In this document: piece by piece, positions 26,759-35,579 of the stretch
Numbering within the stretch: position 1 is the stretch's first letter
Layout of the letters: every line of letters begins with the position of its first letter
Source: Gammaproteobacteria bacterium
GTDB lineage: Bacteria > Pseudomonadota > Gammaproteobacteria > Granulosicoccales > Granulosicoccaceae
NCBI GenBank assembly: GCA_002746645.1
Contig: PDPU01000002.1
Location: 1 to 64,000, forward strand
DNA: 64,000 nucleotides
Direction: 5' to 3'
Notes under the pieces: model-generated
The model's input: the letters and a program-made list of their open reading frames with translations, nothing else
The model's database searches: none
Told to the model about the DNA's origin: nothing
Position numbers and translations under genes: made by a program

Positions 26759-27097
26759 TCAATGGACTTCGCTGCCGATCACCGCTTCCGCCGAGGGTTG
26801 CAGCAGAATGACTTCGCCGGCGTCGTTGTTCACGCCCAGGATGAGGATCTCGGACTGGAAGCCCGCGATGTTGCGCGGCGGCATGTTGACCACGCAGATG
26901 ACGGCGCGACCGACCAGTTCTGCTTCCGGGTAGTTGGTGATCTGGGCGCTGGACCAGCGTTGCCCGAGCTCGCCGAAATCCACGCAGACCTTGTACGAGG
27001 GGTTGCGCGCGCGTGGAAACTCCCTGACCTCGACGATTCTGCCAAGCCGCATTTCCACTCTGGCGAAGTCGTCGTATTCGATCTGATCCTTTTTCAT
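26759..27097 (-). CDS. csaA: CsaA-like tRNA-binding domain protein
   Basis: A 112-residue OB-fold protein consisting of one EMAP-II/Trbp111-type tRNA-binding domain (FARVEMRLGRIVEVREFPRA, KVCVDFGELGQRWSSAQIT, VVNMPPRNIAGFQSEILILG). CsaA proteins bind tRNA as dimers and have been described as export-related chaperones. Its ATG overlaps the ppsR stop (ATGA), so the two genes are co-translated; the reason for the pairing is unknown. A perfect 14-base palindrome (ACCCGTGCACGGGT, 26694-26707) lies about 50 bases downstream. Confidence 0.9.
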   Translation of the reverse strand: MKKDQIEYDDFARVEMRLGRIVEVREFPRARNPSYKVCVDFGELGQRWSSAQITNYPEAELVGRAVICVVNMPPRNIAGFQSEILILGVNNDAGEVILLQPSAEAVIGSEVH

Positions 27098-27957
27098 GTT
27101 TCGGTTTTTCTCCCCAGCCGTTCCTGCCAGCCGTCTGTCTGCTCGTTGCGAACATGGTTGAGAATCTTCGCGCCGATTTCCTCGACCGACATTCTCGTGG
27201 TGTTGAACACGGGCATGCCCGCGCTGCGATAGATGTGTTCGGCCTGGGCCACTTCCTTCTGGCAGACCGACGCATCGCTGTAGCTGCTTCCATGATAGCG
27301 TTCGCGGCGAATCTGCAGCAGACGAAAGGGGTCGATGGTGAGCCCGTAGAGCTTGTCGCGATGAGGTTCGAGGGCTGGCGGCAGGGTCCTGCGGTCGAGG
27401 TCTTCGAGGGTGAGCGGGTAATTGGACACGAAAATGCCGTAGTGGAGCGCGAGATAGAGCGAGGTGGGCGTCTTGCCGCAGCGCGACACCCCCACGATGA
27501 TGAGATCGGCCTTGGGGTAGTGATCGGTTTCGAGGCCGTCATCGGTCTGGAGCGAGAAATGCACTGCCGCCATGCGCGATACGTATTCGCCCTCGTCGTT
27601 GACACCGTGTGACTTTCCGATGCTGTGCGAACTCTCCATGCCGAGTGTCTTTTCCATCGGCCCGATGAAGGTGTCGAAGAGGTCGAAGAGAATGACATCC
27701 GTCGCGGCCAGTGTCTGGCGCAGCTCGTCGTTGACGATCGTCGTGAACACCATGGGCTTGATGCCCTGTGTTTCGTTGATCTGCCGACAGCGCTCGACGA
27801 TCCGTTGTAACTTTTCGCGGGAGTCGATGAAGGTGTATGTTTCGGTGCGGAAGTCGAACGTCGGGAACTGGCTCAGCAGGCTGTGGGCCATGGCTTCGGC
27901 GGTGAGGCCGGTGCGGTCCGACACGATCAGTGCCACATGTCGCCGTTCATTGTTCAT
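27094..27957 (-). CDS. ppsR: PEP synthase regulatory protein (bifunctional kinase/pyrophosphorylase)
   Basis: A 287-residue DUF299 (YdiA) protein. It starts [22 protein letters not shown] and contains the P-loop [15 protein letters not shown] near residue 155. In E. coli this enzyme inactivates PEP synthase by ADP-dependent phosphorylation of a threonine next to the catalytic histidine, and reactivates it with phosphate. The gene is divergent from ppsA, its target, across an 87-base promoter region. Length and motifs are normal. Confidence 0.95.
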   Translation of the reverse strand: MNNERRHVALIVSDRTGLTAEAMAHSLLSQFPTFDFRTETYTFIDSREKLQRIVERCRQINETQGIKPMVFTTIVNDELRQTLAATDVILFDLFDTFIGPMEKTLGMESSHSIGKSHGVNDEGEYVSRMAAVHFSLQTDDGLETDHYPKADLIIVGVSRCGKTPTSLYLALHYGIFVSNYPLTLEDLDRRTLPPALEPHRDKLYGLTIDPFRLLQIRRERYHGSSYSDASVCQKEVAQAEHIYRSAGMPVFNTTRMSVEEIGAKILNHVRNEQTDGWQERLGRKTET

Positions 27958-27975
27958 CGGATCGCTCCTGTTGCG

Positions 27976-28004
27976 TTGGGCAGGCCTCTGTCACGCGCTA
28001 GAAT
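27976..28004 (+). promoter_or_regulatory. candidate sigma70 promoter of ppsA
   Basis: TTGGGC and TAGAAT are separated by exactly 17 bases, ending 40 bases before the ppsA start. The site lies in the 87-base ppsR-ppsA divergent region and points toward ppsA. Confidence 0.6.
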
Positions 28005-28044
28005 GCGCTTATCCAGTTTCCTGATCAAGAAGAGAGCGAGATTC

Positions 28045-30420
28045 ATGACGCAATACACCAGAGCCTTTCACGGACTGGGAATGGGCGATGTCCACGAAGT
28101 CGGAGGCAAGAATGCCTCGCTTGGCGAAATGATCACGCAACTCGACGAGGCCGGCATTGCGGTGCCGGACGGTTTTGCCACCACCGCCGATGCCTTTCGC
28201 GCGCACCTCGCGCAGAACGGGCTCGACAGGCGCATCTTTGCCGAACTCGATGCGCTGGATGTCGCCGACGTCCACAGGCTTGTCGAAACCGGTGCGAAGA
28301 TCCGTCAATGGGTGATGGAAACACCCTTGCAGGAAGGGCTTCGCGAGGCTGTTCGGGAAGGCTGGGAGAAGCTCCTTGCCGATGCCGGTGGCCGGAATCT
28401 CTCGGTGGCGGTGCGCTCCTCGGCAACGGCCGAAGACCTGCCTGAGGCCTCGTTCGCAGGCCAGCAGGAAACCTTCCTCAACGTCGATTCGCTCGATGCA
28501 CTGTACCGGCGCCTGCAGGAAACCTTCGGTTCACTCTACAACGACCGCGCCATTTCCTACCGCGTGCATCACGGCTTTCCGCACGAGGAAGTCGCGCTGT
28601 CGGTTGGCGTGCAGCGCATGGTGAGAAGCGACATCGGTGCCAGCGGAGTCATGTTCTCGATCGACACCGAGTCGGGTCATCCCGACGCCATCTTCATCAC
28701 CTCGGCCTGGGGCCTCGGCGAATGTGTGGTGCAGGGTTCGGTGAATCCCGACGAATTCTATGTGCACAAGCCCACGCTTGCGGCCGGCCGGCACGCGATC
28801 ATCGGGCGCAATCGCGGCAGCAAGAAGATCAAGATGATCTTCGGCACCGATGAAGACGTCGCAACGGTCGCTACCGAGGAGGCCGAACAGCGGCAGTTCT
28901 CGATCGACGACGATGATGTCGAGGCGCTCGCGCGCATGGTCATGACCATCGAGAAGCACTACGGTCGCCCGATGGATATCGAGTGGGGCAAGGATGGCAA
29001 CGACGGCAAGCTCTACATCCTGCAGGCACGCCCGGAAACGGTCGAGTCGCGCAGTGATCGCAACGTCATCACCCGCTACCAGCTTGCCGAGCACGGCGCC
29101 AGGGTGCTCGCGAGCGGGCGCAGCATCGGGCAGCGCATCGGTGCGGGCAAGGTGCGCGTGGTCACCGGAGTCGGCGAGATCGGCAAGGTCGAGGAAGGAG
29201 ACGTGCTCGTCACCGACATGACCGACCCGGACTGGGAGCCGGTCATGAAACGTGCTTCGGCCATCGTCACCAATCGCGGTGGGCGTACCTGTCACGCTGC
29301 GATCATCGCGCGCGAACTCGGTGTGCCGGCCGTGGTCGGCTGCGGCGATGCCACGGGGAAACTCGCCGATGCGGGCGAAGTGACGGTCAGTTGTGCCGAA
29401 GGCGATACCGGCATGGTCTACGAGGGCAGGCTGTCCTTCGATGTCAACGAGACGCGCCTCGACAAGCTGCCGCCACTGCCCTTCAAGTTGTCGATGAACG
29501 TCGGCAATCCCGAACGCGCGCTCGGGTTCGCGCAGATGCCAAGCGACGGTGTGGGCCTGGCCCGCCTCGAGTTCATCATCAGCAACACCATCGGTATCCA
29601 CCCGAAGGCGCTCATGAACTACGACGGCATGCCCGAAGATGTGCGTGCCGCCATCGACGAGCGCATCGCGGGCTACGCGGATCCCGTGTCCTTCTACGTG
29701 GACAAGATCGTCGAGGGCGTGGCCACCATCGCCGCTGCCTTCTCGCCGCGCCATGTCATCGTGCGTCTTTCCGACTTCAAGTCCAACGAGTACGCCAACA
29801 TGATCGGCGGGCACCTCTTCGAACCGCAGGAAGAGAACCCGATGATCGGCTTCCGTGGTGCCTCGCGCTATCTCGCGTCGTCCTTCGAGGACTGCTTCGA
29901 ACTCGAGTGCCGGGCGATGAAGCGGGTGCGTGACGACATGGGCCTGACCAACCTCGAACTCATGGTGCCCTTCGTGCGCACGCTCGAGGAGGCCGATCAG
30001 GTGCTTGCGCTGATGGCGAAGTTCGGGCTCGAACGTGGCCGCAACGATCTCCGCATCGTGATGATGTGCGAGGTGCCGAGCAACGCGATTCTTGCCGAGG
30101 AATTTCTCGAGCGCTTCGACGGCTTCTCGGTCGGCTCGAACGACCTGACCCAGTTGACGCTCGGTCTCGATCGCGACTCGGGCCTCGTCGCCCACCTCTT
30201 CGACGAGCGTGATCCTGCGGTCAAGAAGCTCATGGAGATGGCCATCAAGGCGGCGAACCGGCAGGGGAAATACATCGGTATCTGTGGCCAGGGGCCGTCG
30301 GACCATCCCGAACTTGCCTTGTGGCTCATGCAGCACGGTATCTCGGCCGTATCGCTCAACCCCGACACGATCGTCGAGACCCGGCTGTTTCTGGCCGAGC
30401 AGAACGACCGGCAAGGCTGA
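28045..30420 (+). CDS. ppsA: phosphoenolpyruvate synthase
   Basis: A 791-residue enzyme that makes PEP from pyruvate and ATP, releasing AMP and phosphate, for gluconeogenesis. The ATP-grasp domain begins [15 protein letters not shown]. The swivelling phosphohistidine domain has its catalytic His at 417 in GGRTCHAA, and the PEP/pyruvate barrel carries the catalytic Cys at 747 in [11 protein letters not shown]. The start at ATG 28045 matches the E. coli N-terminus and has a purine-rich AGAGCGAG site. It is single, divergent from ppsR, and meets truC tail to tail with a 29-base gap. Confidence 0.97.
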   Translation: MTQYTRAFHGLGMGDVHEVGGKNASLGEMITQLDEAGIAVPDGFATTADAFRAHLAQNGLDRRIFAELDALDVADVHRLVETGAKIRQWVMETPLQEGLREAVREGWEKLLADAGGRNLSVAVRSSATAEDLPEASFAGQQETFLNVDSLDALYRRLQETFGSLYNDRAISYRVHHGFPHEEVALSVGVQRMVRSDIGASGVMFSIDTESGHPDAIFITSAWGLGECVVQGSVNPDEFYVHKPTLAAGRHAIIGRNRGSKKIKMIFGTDEDVATVATEEAEQRQFSIDDDDVEALARMVMTIEKHYGRPMDIEWGKDGNDGKLYILQARPETVESRSDRNVITRYQLAEHGARVLASGRSIGQRIGAGKVRVVTGVGEIGKVEEGDVLVTDMTDPDWEPVMKRASAIVTNRGGRTCHAAIIARELGVPAVVGCGDATGKLADAGEVTVSCAEGDTGMVYEGRLSFDVNETRLDKLPPLPFKLSMNVGNPERALGFAQMPSDGVGLARLEFIISNTIGIHPKALMNYDGMPEDVRAAIDERIAGYADPVSFYVDKIVEGVATIAAAFSPRHVIVRLSDFKSNEYANMIGGHLFEPQEENPMIGFRGASRYLASSFEDCFELECRAMKRVRDDMGLTNLELMVPFVRTLEEADQVLALMAKFGLERGRNDLRIVMMCEVPSNAILAEEFLERFDGFSVGSNDLTQLTLGLDRDSGLVAHLFDERDPAVKKLMEMAIKAANRQGKYIGICGQGPSDHPELALWLMQHGISAVSLNPDTIVETRLFLAEQNDRQG

Positions 30421-30449
30421 ACTGCACGCATCCGTTTGCGTCGGAACGG

Positions 30450-31286
30450 TCAGGCCGGGCCGGCATTGTCCGATGGCGTGGCGCTCGTGTCGGTTGCGCC
30501 GGTCGTGTCGGTCGTGTTCGTTGCGCCGATCGGGCGGGTCGTGTCGGTTGCGCTGGTCGTGACTTCCGCAGGGATCGAGAAACCCATCTGACGCAGGGGC
30601 TCACGCATGTCGCTCGGCAGCGGGGCCTGCAGTTCGAGCATGGCCTTGCTGACGGGGTGCCGCAGGCAAAGACCCGCGGCATGCAGCATCAGGCGATGGC
30701 AATGAAACTGCTCGCGCACGAAGGTGTTGTGCCTGCCGTCGCCGTATGTCGTGTCACCGACGATCGGATGAAAGATGTGTTTCATGTGGCGCCGGAGCTG
30801 GTGCTTTCTGCCCGTGTGCGGTGATAGCGACACCAGGGTGTAGCGGGCTGTCTGATAGCGTCCGACGGGGTGGGGTAACTCGCGTTTCTCGATGGCGCAA
30901 TAGTCGGTGATGGCTGCCTGTGCCGGCTTGTTCCTGTCGGCAAGACCGTCGGCCAGCCTGTCGAGCCTTTCCTTCAGCGGATAATCGATGCGGCCTTCGC
31001 TGTCGGTATGGCCGCGCACCAGCGCCAGATAGGTCTTGCGAACCACGCGCTGGACGAACTGTTCGGAAACCTGGCTGGCGAGCTCGCCACTCAGCGCAAA
31101 CAGCAACACGCCCGAGGTGGCGCGATCAAGCCGATGCACGGGGTAGACTCGCTGCCCGATCCGATCCCGTGTCAGTTGCACCGCAAAGGCCTGCGCCCGC
31201 GCATCGATGAGGCTGCGATGAACGAGCAGACCGCTGGGTTTGTTGATCGCGACCAGATGCTCGTCATGGTAGAGAATGTCAAGCAT
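30450..31286 (-). CDS. truC: RluA-family pseudouridine synthase (TruC-like)
   Basis: A 278-residue protein. Its core (LDILYHDEHLVAINKPSGLLVHRS, then HRLDRATSG with catalytic Asp 54, and HTGRKHQLRRHMKHIFHPIVGD) matches TruC, which makes pseudouridine 65 in tRNA. The start at 31286 fits the family; a longer frame would add 30 unrelated residues. After about residue 240 the protein has a low-complexity tail rich in Thr, Ala and Asp (repeats of the ATDT/TTDTTGATDT kind), absent from typical TruC proteins and encoded by short GTGTCGGT-like DNA repeats. Confidence 0.88.
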   Translation of the reverse strand: MLDILYHDEHLVAINKPSGLLVHRSLIDARAQAFAVQLTRDRIGQRVYPVHRLDRATSGVLLFALSGELASQVSEQFVQRVVRKTYLALVRGHTDSEGRIDYPLKERLDRLADGLADRNKPAQAAITDYCAIEKRELPHPVGRYQTARYTLVSLSPHTGRKHQLRRHMKHIFHPIVGDTTYGDGRHNTFVREQFHCHRLMLHAAGLCLRHPVSKAMLELQAPLPSDMREPLRQMGFSIPAEVTTSATDTTRPIGATNTTDTTGATDTSATPSDNAGPA

Positions 31287-31384
31287 CGGGGTCTGCTTCG
31301 GAATGCCCGGTTTCACTTGATTGTATCGTTTCGAAGGGGTATCAGGATCATGACCGTCTGCAAGGGGAAGAATCACTCACGACC

Positions 31385-32617
31385 ATGATGCGCGCAATTC
31401 TCTCTTCCTGGCCGTTGCTGCTGGGCATGGCGCTGCTCATGGTGAGCAGCGGACTGCTCGTGACGCTCCTGACGGTACGCGCGGTGGATCTCGGGTTTTC
31501 CGACACTGCCATCGGCTTCATGCAGGCGGCCTATCCGGCAGGTGCGCTCGCCGGTTGCATTGCTGCTCCCCGGCTGGTGGCATCGGTCGGGCATGTCCGT
31601 GCCTTTGCGGCGCTTGCTTCCCTGTGTTCGGTTGCCGCTCTTGTGCACCTCGTGACCTTCGACCCATGGAGCTGGGGTGCGATGCGGGCACTCGCCGGTT
31701 TCTGTTTTCCGGGGCTTTTCGTGGTTTCCGAAGCCTGGTTGAACGCGAAAGCGGAGAACAGCACGCGAGGAGCGCTCCTCTCGGTCTACTTCGTGATTCA
31801 GATCGGTGGCTCGGCGTTGGGGCAGGGGCTGCTCTCGATCCCGGATCCGCAGGGTACCCTGCTGTTCGTGCTGGTGTCGATTCTGATTTCACTGTCCTTG
31901 ATACCGATGCTGATTTCGCGTACCCATGCTCCGCCGTTCGAAGTGCCGGAACGCTTCGGTCTCCGTGAGGTATGGCGAGTATCGCCACTTGGCGCAGGTG
32001 GTGCTGCCATCAATGGAGTGACCGCGGCGATGTTCTATGTGGGGCTCGGCATCCATGCACAGAGTACCGGGCTTGGCGTCAGCGCAACGGGCGCACTGGT
32101 TGCGGCTACCGGTATCGGCGGCATGCTCGGCCAGATTCCGCTTGCGCGGCTTTCCGACAAGATGGACCGGCGTCATGTCATTGCAGGCGCGGCAGCCGGG
32201 TCGATGCTGCTGGCCCTGATGCTGACGCAGATGACACAGCCACCGATCTGGAGCATTGCCCTGGCGGCAGCGCTGGCCTTGCCGATCTATTCGCTCTGCG
32301 TCGCACATACCAATGACTATCTGTCTCCGGCGCAAATCGTGACGGCCAGTGGTGCTCTGGTGCTGGCGCAGAATGGCGGCGCGATCCTTGGACCTGTGCT
32401 TGCTGCACAGGCAATCAGCCTCCTGGGCGGGGCGGGGCTTTTCTGGGCGATTGCGGGCGTACAGGCTGCAATGCTCGTGTTTACGCTCAGGCAGATGTTC
32501 TATGGACGCGAACGGGCGACCGAAACCGGGCAGGCGGTGCCGATATCGCATGCTGCAACGCCCGTGGCGGCCGAACTGAATCCCGAAGCACCACCGCTTG
32601 AACCAATCGACCAGTGA
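31385..32617 (+). CDS. MFS transporter
   Basis: A 410-residue protein with about twelve hydrophobic helices. The first (LLLGMALLMVSSGLLVTLLTVRA) and the loop-2 region after AAYPAGALAGCIAAPRLVASVGHVRAFA resemble YcaD-type major facilitator proteins. The second half repeats the pattern with LARLSDKMDRRHVI, a loop motif between helices 8 and 9. The C-terminal 40 residues are hydrophilic. The substrate is unknown. It is divergent from truC across about 100 bases. Confidence 0.85.
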   Translation: MMRAILSSWPLLLGMALLMVSSGLLVTLLTVRAVDLGFSDTAIGFMQAAYPAGALAGCIAAPRLVASVGHVRAFAALASLCSVAALVHLVTFDPWSWGAMRALAGFCFPGLFVVSEAWLNAKAENSTRGALLSVYFVIQIGGSALGQGLLSIPDPQGTLLFVLVSILISLSLIPMLISRTHAPPFEVPERFGLREVWRVSPLGAGGAAINGVTAAMFYVGLGIHAQSTGLGVSATGALVAATGIGGMLGQIPLARLSDKMDRRHVIAGAAAGSMLLALMLTQMTQPPIWSIALAAALALPIYSLCVAHTNDYLSPAQIVTASGALVLAQNGGAILGPVLAAQAISLLGGAGLFWAIAGVQAAMLVFTLRQMFYGRERATETGQAVPISHAATPVAAELNPEAPPLEPIDQ

Positions 32618-32645
32618 GCGAAGGATCTGCCATCGGGAAGAATGT

Positions 32646-33542
32646 TCATCGCGCCAGTGCCCGCCGCGAGCGATTCTCGAGATATCGGAACAGCAGCGCG
32701 AGGCAGTAGCACAGCACGAAATACATCACCGCGACGACGATCCAGGTCTCGAAACGCCGGCCCGTGCTGACGGCAATTTCGGCCCCGATGAAGGTCAGTT
32801 CCTGCACCGAAATCAGCGACACGATGGCACTGTTCTTGACCAGCAGGATGAACTGATTGGCGAGCGGCGGCATCACCGCATGCAGCGCCTGCGGCAGGAT
32901 CACGAGCCGGAATATCTGGATGGGCCCGAGCCCGACACTCATCGCCGCTTCGGTCTGCGACTTCGGTACCGACTGGATGCCGGCGCGGACGATCTCGGCG
33001 ATGTAGGCCGCTTCGAACATCGCCATGCAGATCACGCCCGAGATGAGGTTTTCAAGAAGATCCGGCGGGCCGAGCAGGGTGCTCATGAAGCTTGCCGTGG
33101 CGCCATCGAGGTTGCGTGCCCAGGCATCGACGCCGAGCGCCGGCATCAACTGCGACGACACGAAGAAGTAGAACACGAAGATGAACACCAGTGGCGGAAT
33201 GTTGCGAATGAGGCCCACGTAACCGAAGGCCACGAGCCGCGCCAGCAGGCGTTGGCGTGTAGCCAGCACCCCGAGCACCATGCCGAGAATGCTCGCGAAC
33301 AGCATCGCCCAGAGCGACAGCTTCAGCGTGGTCAGCAACCCTTCGAGCAGCAGGTTCGGTTCGAACCCACCGCTTGCCTCGTTGCGCCGGAACAGGACCG
33401 AGGGCAGAAACGACCAGTTCCACCGGTAGACGAGCACATCGGACACCCGCGTCCAGACGTACCAGCAAACGGCGAGCAGCACGCCCAGGAGCGCGATGTC
33501 GAGCTTGCCGACACGTCTGGGTCTGTCAGGGTCCGGGTACAC
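32646..33542 (-). CDS. amino-acid ABC transporter permease (His/Glu/Gln/Arg family)
   Basis: A 298-residue permease with the family signature GFGYVGLIRNIPPLVF-like stretch (AFGYVGLIRNIPPLVFIFVFYF), AEIVRAGIQSVPKSQTEAAMSVGL and LPQALHAVMPPLANQFILLVKNSAIVS. The start is probably a GTG at 33542. It is the last of three genes (permease, binding protein, permease) and is separated from the binding-protein gene by a hairpin. No ATPase gene accompanies the set. Confidence 0.9.
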   Translation of the reverse strand: MYPDPDRPRRVGKLDIALLGVLLAVCWYVWTRVSDVLVYRWNWSFLPSVLFRRNEASGGFEPNLLLEGLLTTLKLSLWAMLFASILGMVLGVLATRQRLLARLVAFGYVGLIRNIPPLVFIFVFYFFVSSQLMPALGVDAWARNLDGATASFMSTLLGPPDLLENLISGVICMAMFEAAYIAEIVRAGIQSVPKSQTEAAMSVGLGPIQIFRLVILPQALHAVMPPLANQFILLVKNSAIVSLISVQELTFIGAEIAVSTGRRFETWIVVAVMYFVLCYCLALLFRYLENRSRRALAR

Positions 33543-33575
33543 GCCGATGGTTCGTGGTGTGGCTCAGCGGCAGGT

Positions 33576-33607
33576 TGTCGAGCCCCGGGGCGCCGGGGTG
33601 TTCGACA
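33576..33607 (-). promoter_or_regulatory. hairpin between amino-acid binding-protein gene and permease gene
   Basis: TGTCGA-G-CCCCGG and CCGGGG-TGT-TCGACA form a two-part 12-bp stem around a GGCG loop, 12 bases after the binding-protein stop. No U-tract follows. It parallels the hairpins at 21097 and 25270. Confidence 0.65.
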
Positions 33608-33619
33608 GGCACGAGTGCA

Positions 33620-34459
33620 TCATTCCTCGGCAACCTGATCGGCCCAGGGCTTGCCGCCGAACCAGTACTCGTGACGTTCCTCGAGCCAGCCGTTGTCGCG
33701 GTTGATCATGATCCAGTTGTTGAAGAAGTTGAGCGCATCGGGATCGCCCTTCCGCAGCGCGAAGCCTTCGCGGTTCGGGTCGATCTTCTCGTCGGTGGGC
33801 GTGAACACGACTTCCGGGTTTTCGTAGACCGTGAATGCGGGCAGGGGTTCTGAACTCATCATGGCGTGAGCATTGCCGTTCAGCACTTCCTGCAATACCT
33901 GTCCCTGATCGTCGAACTGGCGGAGCGTGGCTTTCGGGAAGTGTGCCTCGATGTACTTGCAGGGGGTTGCACCGCGGCGGCAGGCGAAGGTGACATCGGC
34001 GCTGTTGTAGTCATCGGGCCAGGCGAGCGATTCGGCAAGTTTCCTGTTGGCCATGACGCCCACGGATGAATTCGCGTAGGCACTGGTGAAATTCACCGTC
34101 AGGTTTCGCGCGGGCGTCACGCTCATGCCGCCGATGATCACGTCGAACTTGCCGGCGATCAGCGCCGGGATGATGCCGTCCCAGGCCGTGGGCACGAACT
34201 CCACCTCCACTTCCATGTCGTCGGCGAGCTTGCTGGCCACATCGATTTCGAAGCCGATGAGTTCGCCGTCCTTGTTGCGCATCGCCCACGGCACGAAGGT
34301 GGACATGCCGACGCGCAGCACGCCGCGTTTCTTGATGGTTTCGATGACGCTTTCGCCGGCGAGCGACTGCTGGGTGTCCTGCGCTGCGGCGGCGACGGAG
34401 AGCATGACGAGCACCGTGGCGGCAAGGCCGGTCAGCGTGCGGACAAGGCGTTTTCTCAT
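33620..34459 (-). CDS. amino-acid ABC transporter substrate-binding protein
   Basis: A 279-residue periplasmic binding protein with a signal peptide (MRKRLVRTLTGLAATVLVMLSVAAAAQ). The type II fold of polar amino-acid binders shows in IETIKKRGVLRVGMSTFVPW, GFEIDVASKLADDMEVEVEFVP and GKFDVIIGGMSVTPARNLTVNFT. Aspartate, glutamate or glutamine are likely ligand classes by family, not proven. It starts 22 bases after the first permease gene. Confidence 0.92.
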   Translation of the reverse strand: MRKRLVRTLTGLAATVLVMLSVAAAAQDTQQSLAGESVIETIKKRGVLRVGMSTFVPWAMRNKDGELIGFEIDVASKLADDMEVEVEFVPTAWDGIIPALIAGKFDVIIGGMSVTPARNLTVNFTSAYANSSVGVMANRKLAESLAWPDDYNSADVTFACRRGATPCKYIEAHFPKATLRQFDDQGQVLQEVLNGNAHAMMSSEPLPAFTVYENPEVVFTPTDEKIDPNREGFALRKGDPDALNFFNNWIMINRDNGWLEERHEYWFGGKPWADQVAEE

Positions 34460-34481
34460 GATGGATTTTTCCAGTAGTTGG

Positions 34482-35324
34482 TCAGCGATCAGCATAGCGG
34501 TGTCTGGCACGAGACTCCAGTCTCGCGGCAATGGCGGAGAGGGAGATGGTCATGACGAGGTACATCGCCGCCACCACGAACCAGACTTCGAAACTCATGA
34601 AGGTGTCGGCGATGATCGTGCGCCCTTCGTTGGTGAGGTCGAAGAGGGCAATGGTGGAAACGATGGCGGAGTTCTTGATGAGATTCACGACGGCCGAGGT
34701 CAGCGGCGGCAGCATGATCGGCAGCGACTGCGGCAGTACCACGCGGCGATGGATCGTCGGCATGCGGAGCCCGAGGGCCGCTGCGCCTTCCCACTGGCCG
34801 CGTTCCACCGAGAGGATTGCACCACGGATGATCTCGGCGATGAAGGCCGCTTCGAAGAAGGCGAGGCAGAGTACGCCCGTCCAGAAACGGTCGATGCTGA
34901 TGATGGGCGCGAACACGAAGTAGAAGAGGTACATCTGCACCAGGAGTGGTGTGTTGCGCACGAGTTCGAGATAGAGCGTGGCCACGAGATTGCCGATCCA
35001 GGACCGCGACAGGCGCAGCAGCGCCGTGGCGAGCCCGATCAGCATCGCCAGCAACACGCCCCAGAGCGTGATGCGGAGTGTCATGATCAGGCCCTTGACG
35101 AGCGGACCCCAGATGATTTCGCCATCGACGACGCGAAGGAAGTAGCGTGGCAGGCGGTACCACTGCCAGTTGTAGCCCATCGACTGCGCGCCGAGGTAGA
35201 TCCCGAACGCCAGCAGGGCCACGAGTACCGCAAACAGCGCGACGTCAAGCAGCGAGCCGCCGTGGCGCGTGACGAGCCCCGCGCGGGGTGGCAGATCCAG
35301 CGGGCTTGCCTCGGTCAGGGGCAT
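34482..35324 (-). CDS. amino-acid ABC transporter permease (His/Glu/Gln/Arg family)
   Basis: A 280-residue permease with LYLELVRNTPLLVQMYLFYFV, AEIIRGAILSVERGQWEGAAALGL and LPQSLPIMLPPLTSAVVNLIKNSAIVS. It is the first gene of the three-gene set and probably forms a heterodimer with the other permease. The 255 bases upstream, shared with the divergent J-domain-like gene, have no clear promoter match. Confidence 0.9.
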   Translation of the reverse strand: MPLTEASPLDLPPRAGLVTRHGGSLLDVALFAVLVALLAFGIYLGAQSMGYNWQWYRLPRYFLRVVDGEIIWGPLVKGLIMTLRITLWGVLLAMLIGLATALLRLSRSWIGNLVATLYLELVRNTPLLVQMYLFYFVFAPIISIDRFWTGVLCLAFFEAAFIAEIIRGAILSVERGQWEGAAALGLRMPTIHRRVVLPQSLPIMLPPLTSAVVNLIKNSAIVSTIALFDLTNEGRTIIADTFMSFEVWFVVAAMYLVMTISLSAIAARLESRARHRYADR

Positions 35325-35579
35325 CGCTGGTACTGTCCTGTCGGGACGTTATGCCGACGCGCCACTCGAGGTTGCTGCCGTGAATCGTCGTTGTCGTGGA
35401 GAGGGGAGATGTCGATGAAGGGGATGGGCTTTCGGGGCACCTGAGGCATGGCGGCTTTGCGGCAATCATGGTTGCATGGGCTGTCATCCTAAAGCAGTGC
35501 ATGGGAAGTTGCCACGGTGTTAACGTTCCCGCACCCACGCATGTCGTATCCTGCGGAGCCGTTTGCCATCGTCTGAACC

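Noticed and set aside
28531..30414. A 627-codon open frame on the minus strand opposite ppsA
   Set aside because: It has antisense-type composition and lies wholly within an unambiguous PEP synthase gene.
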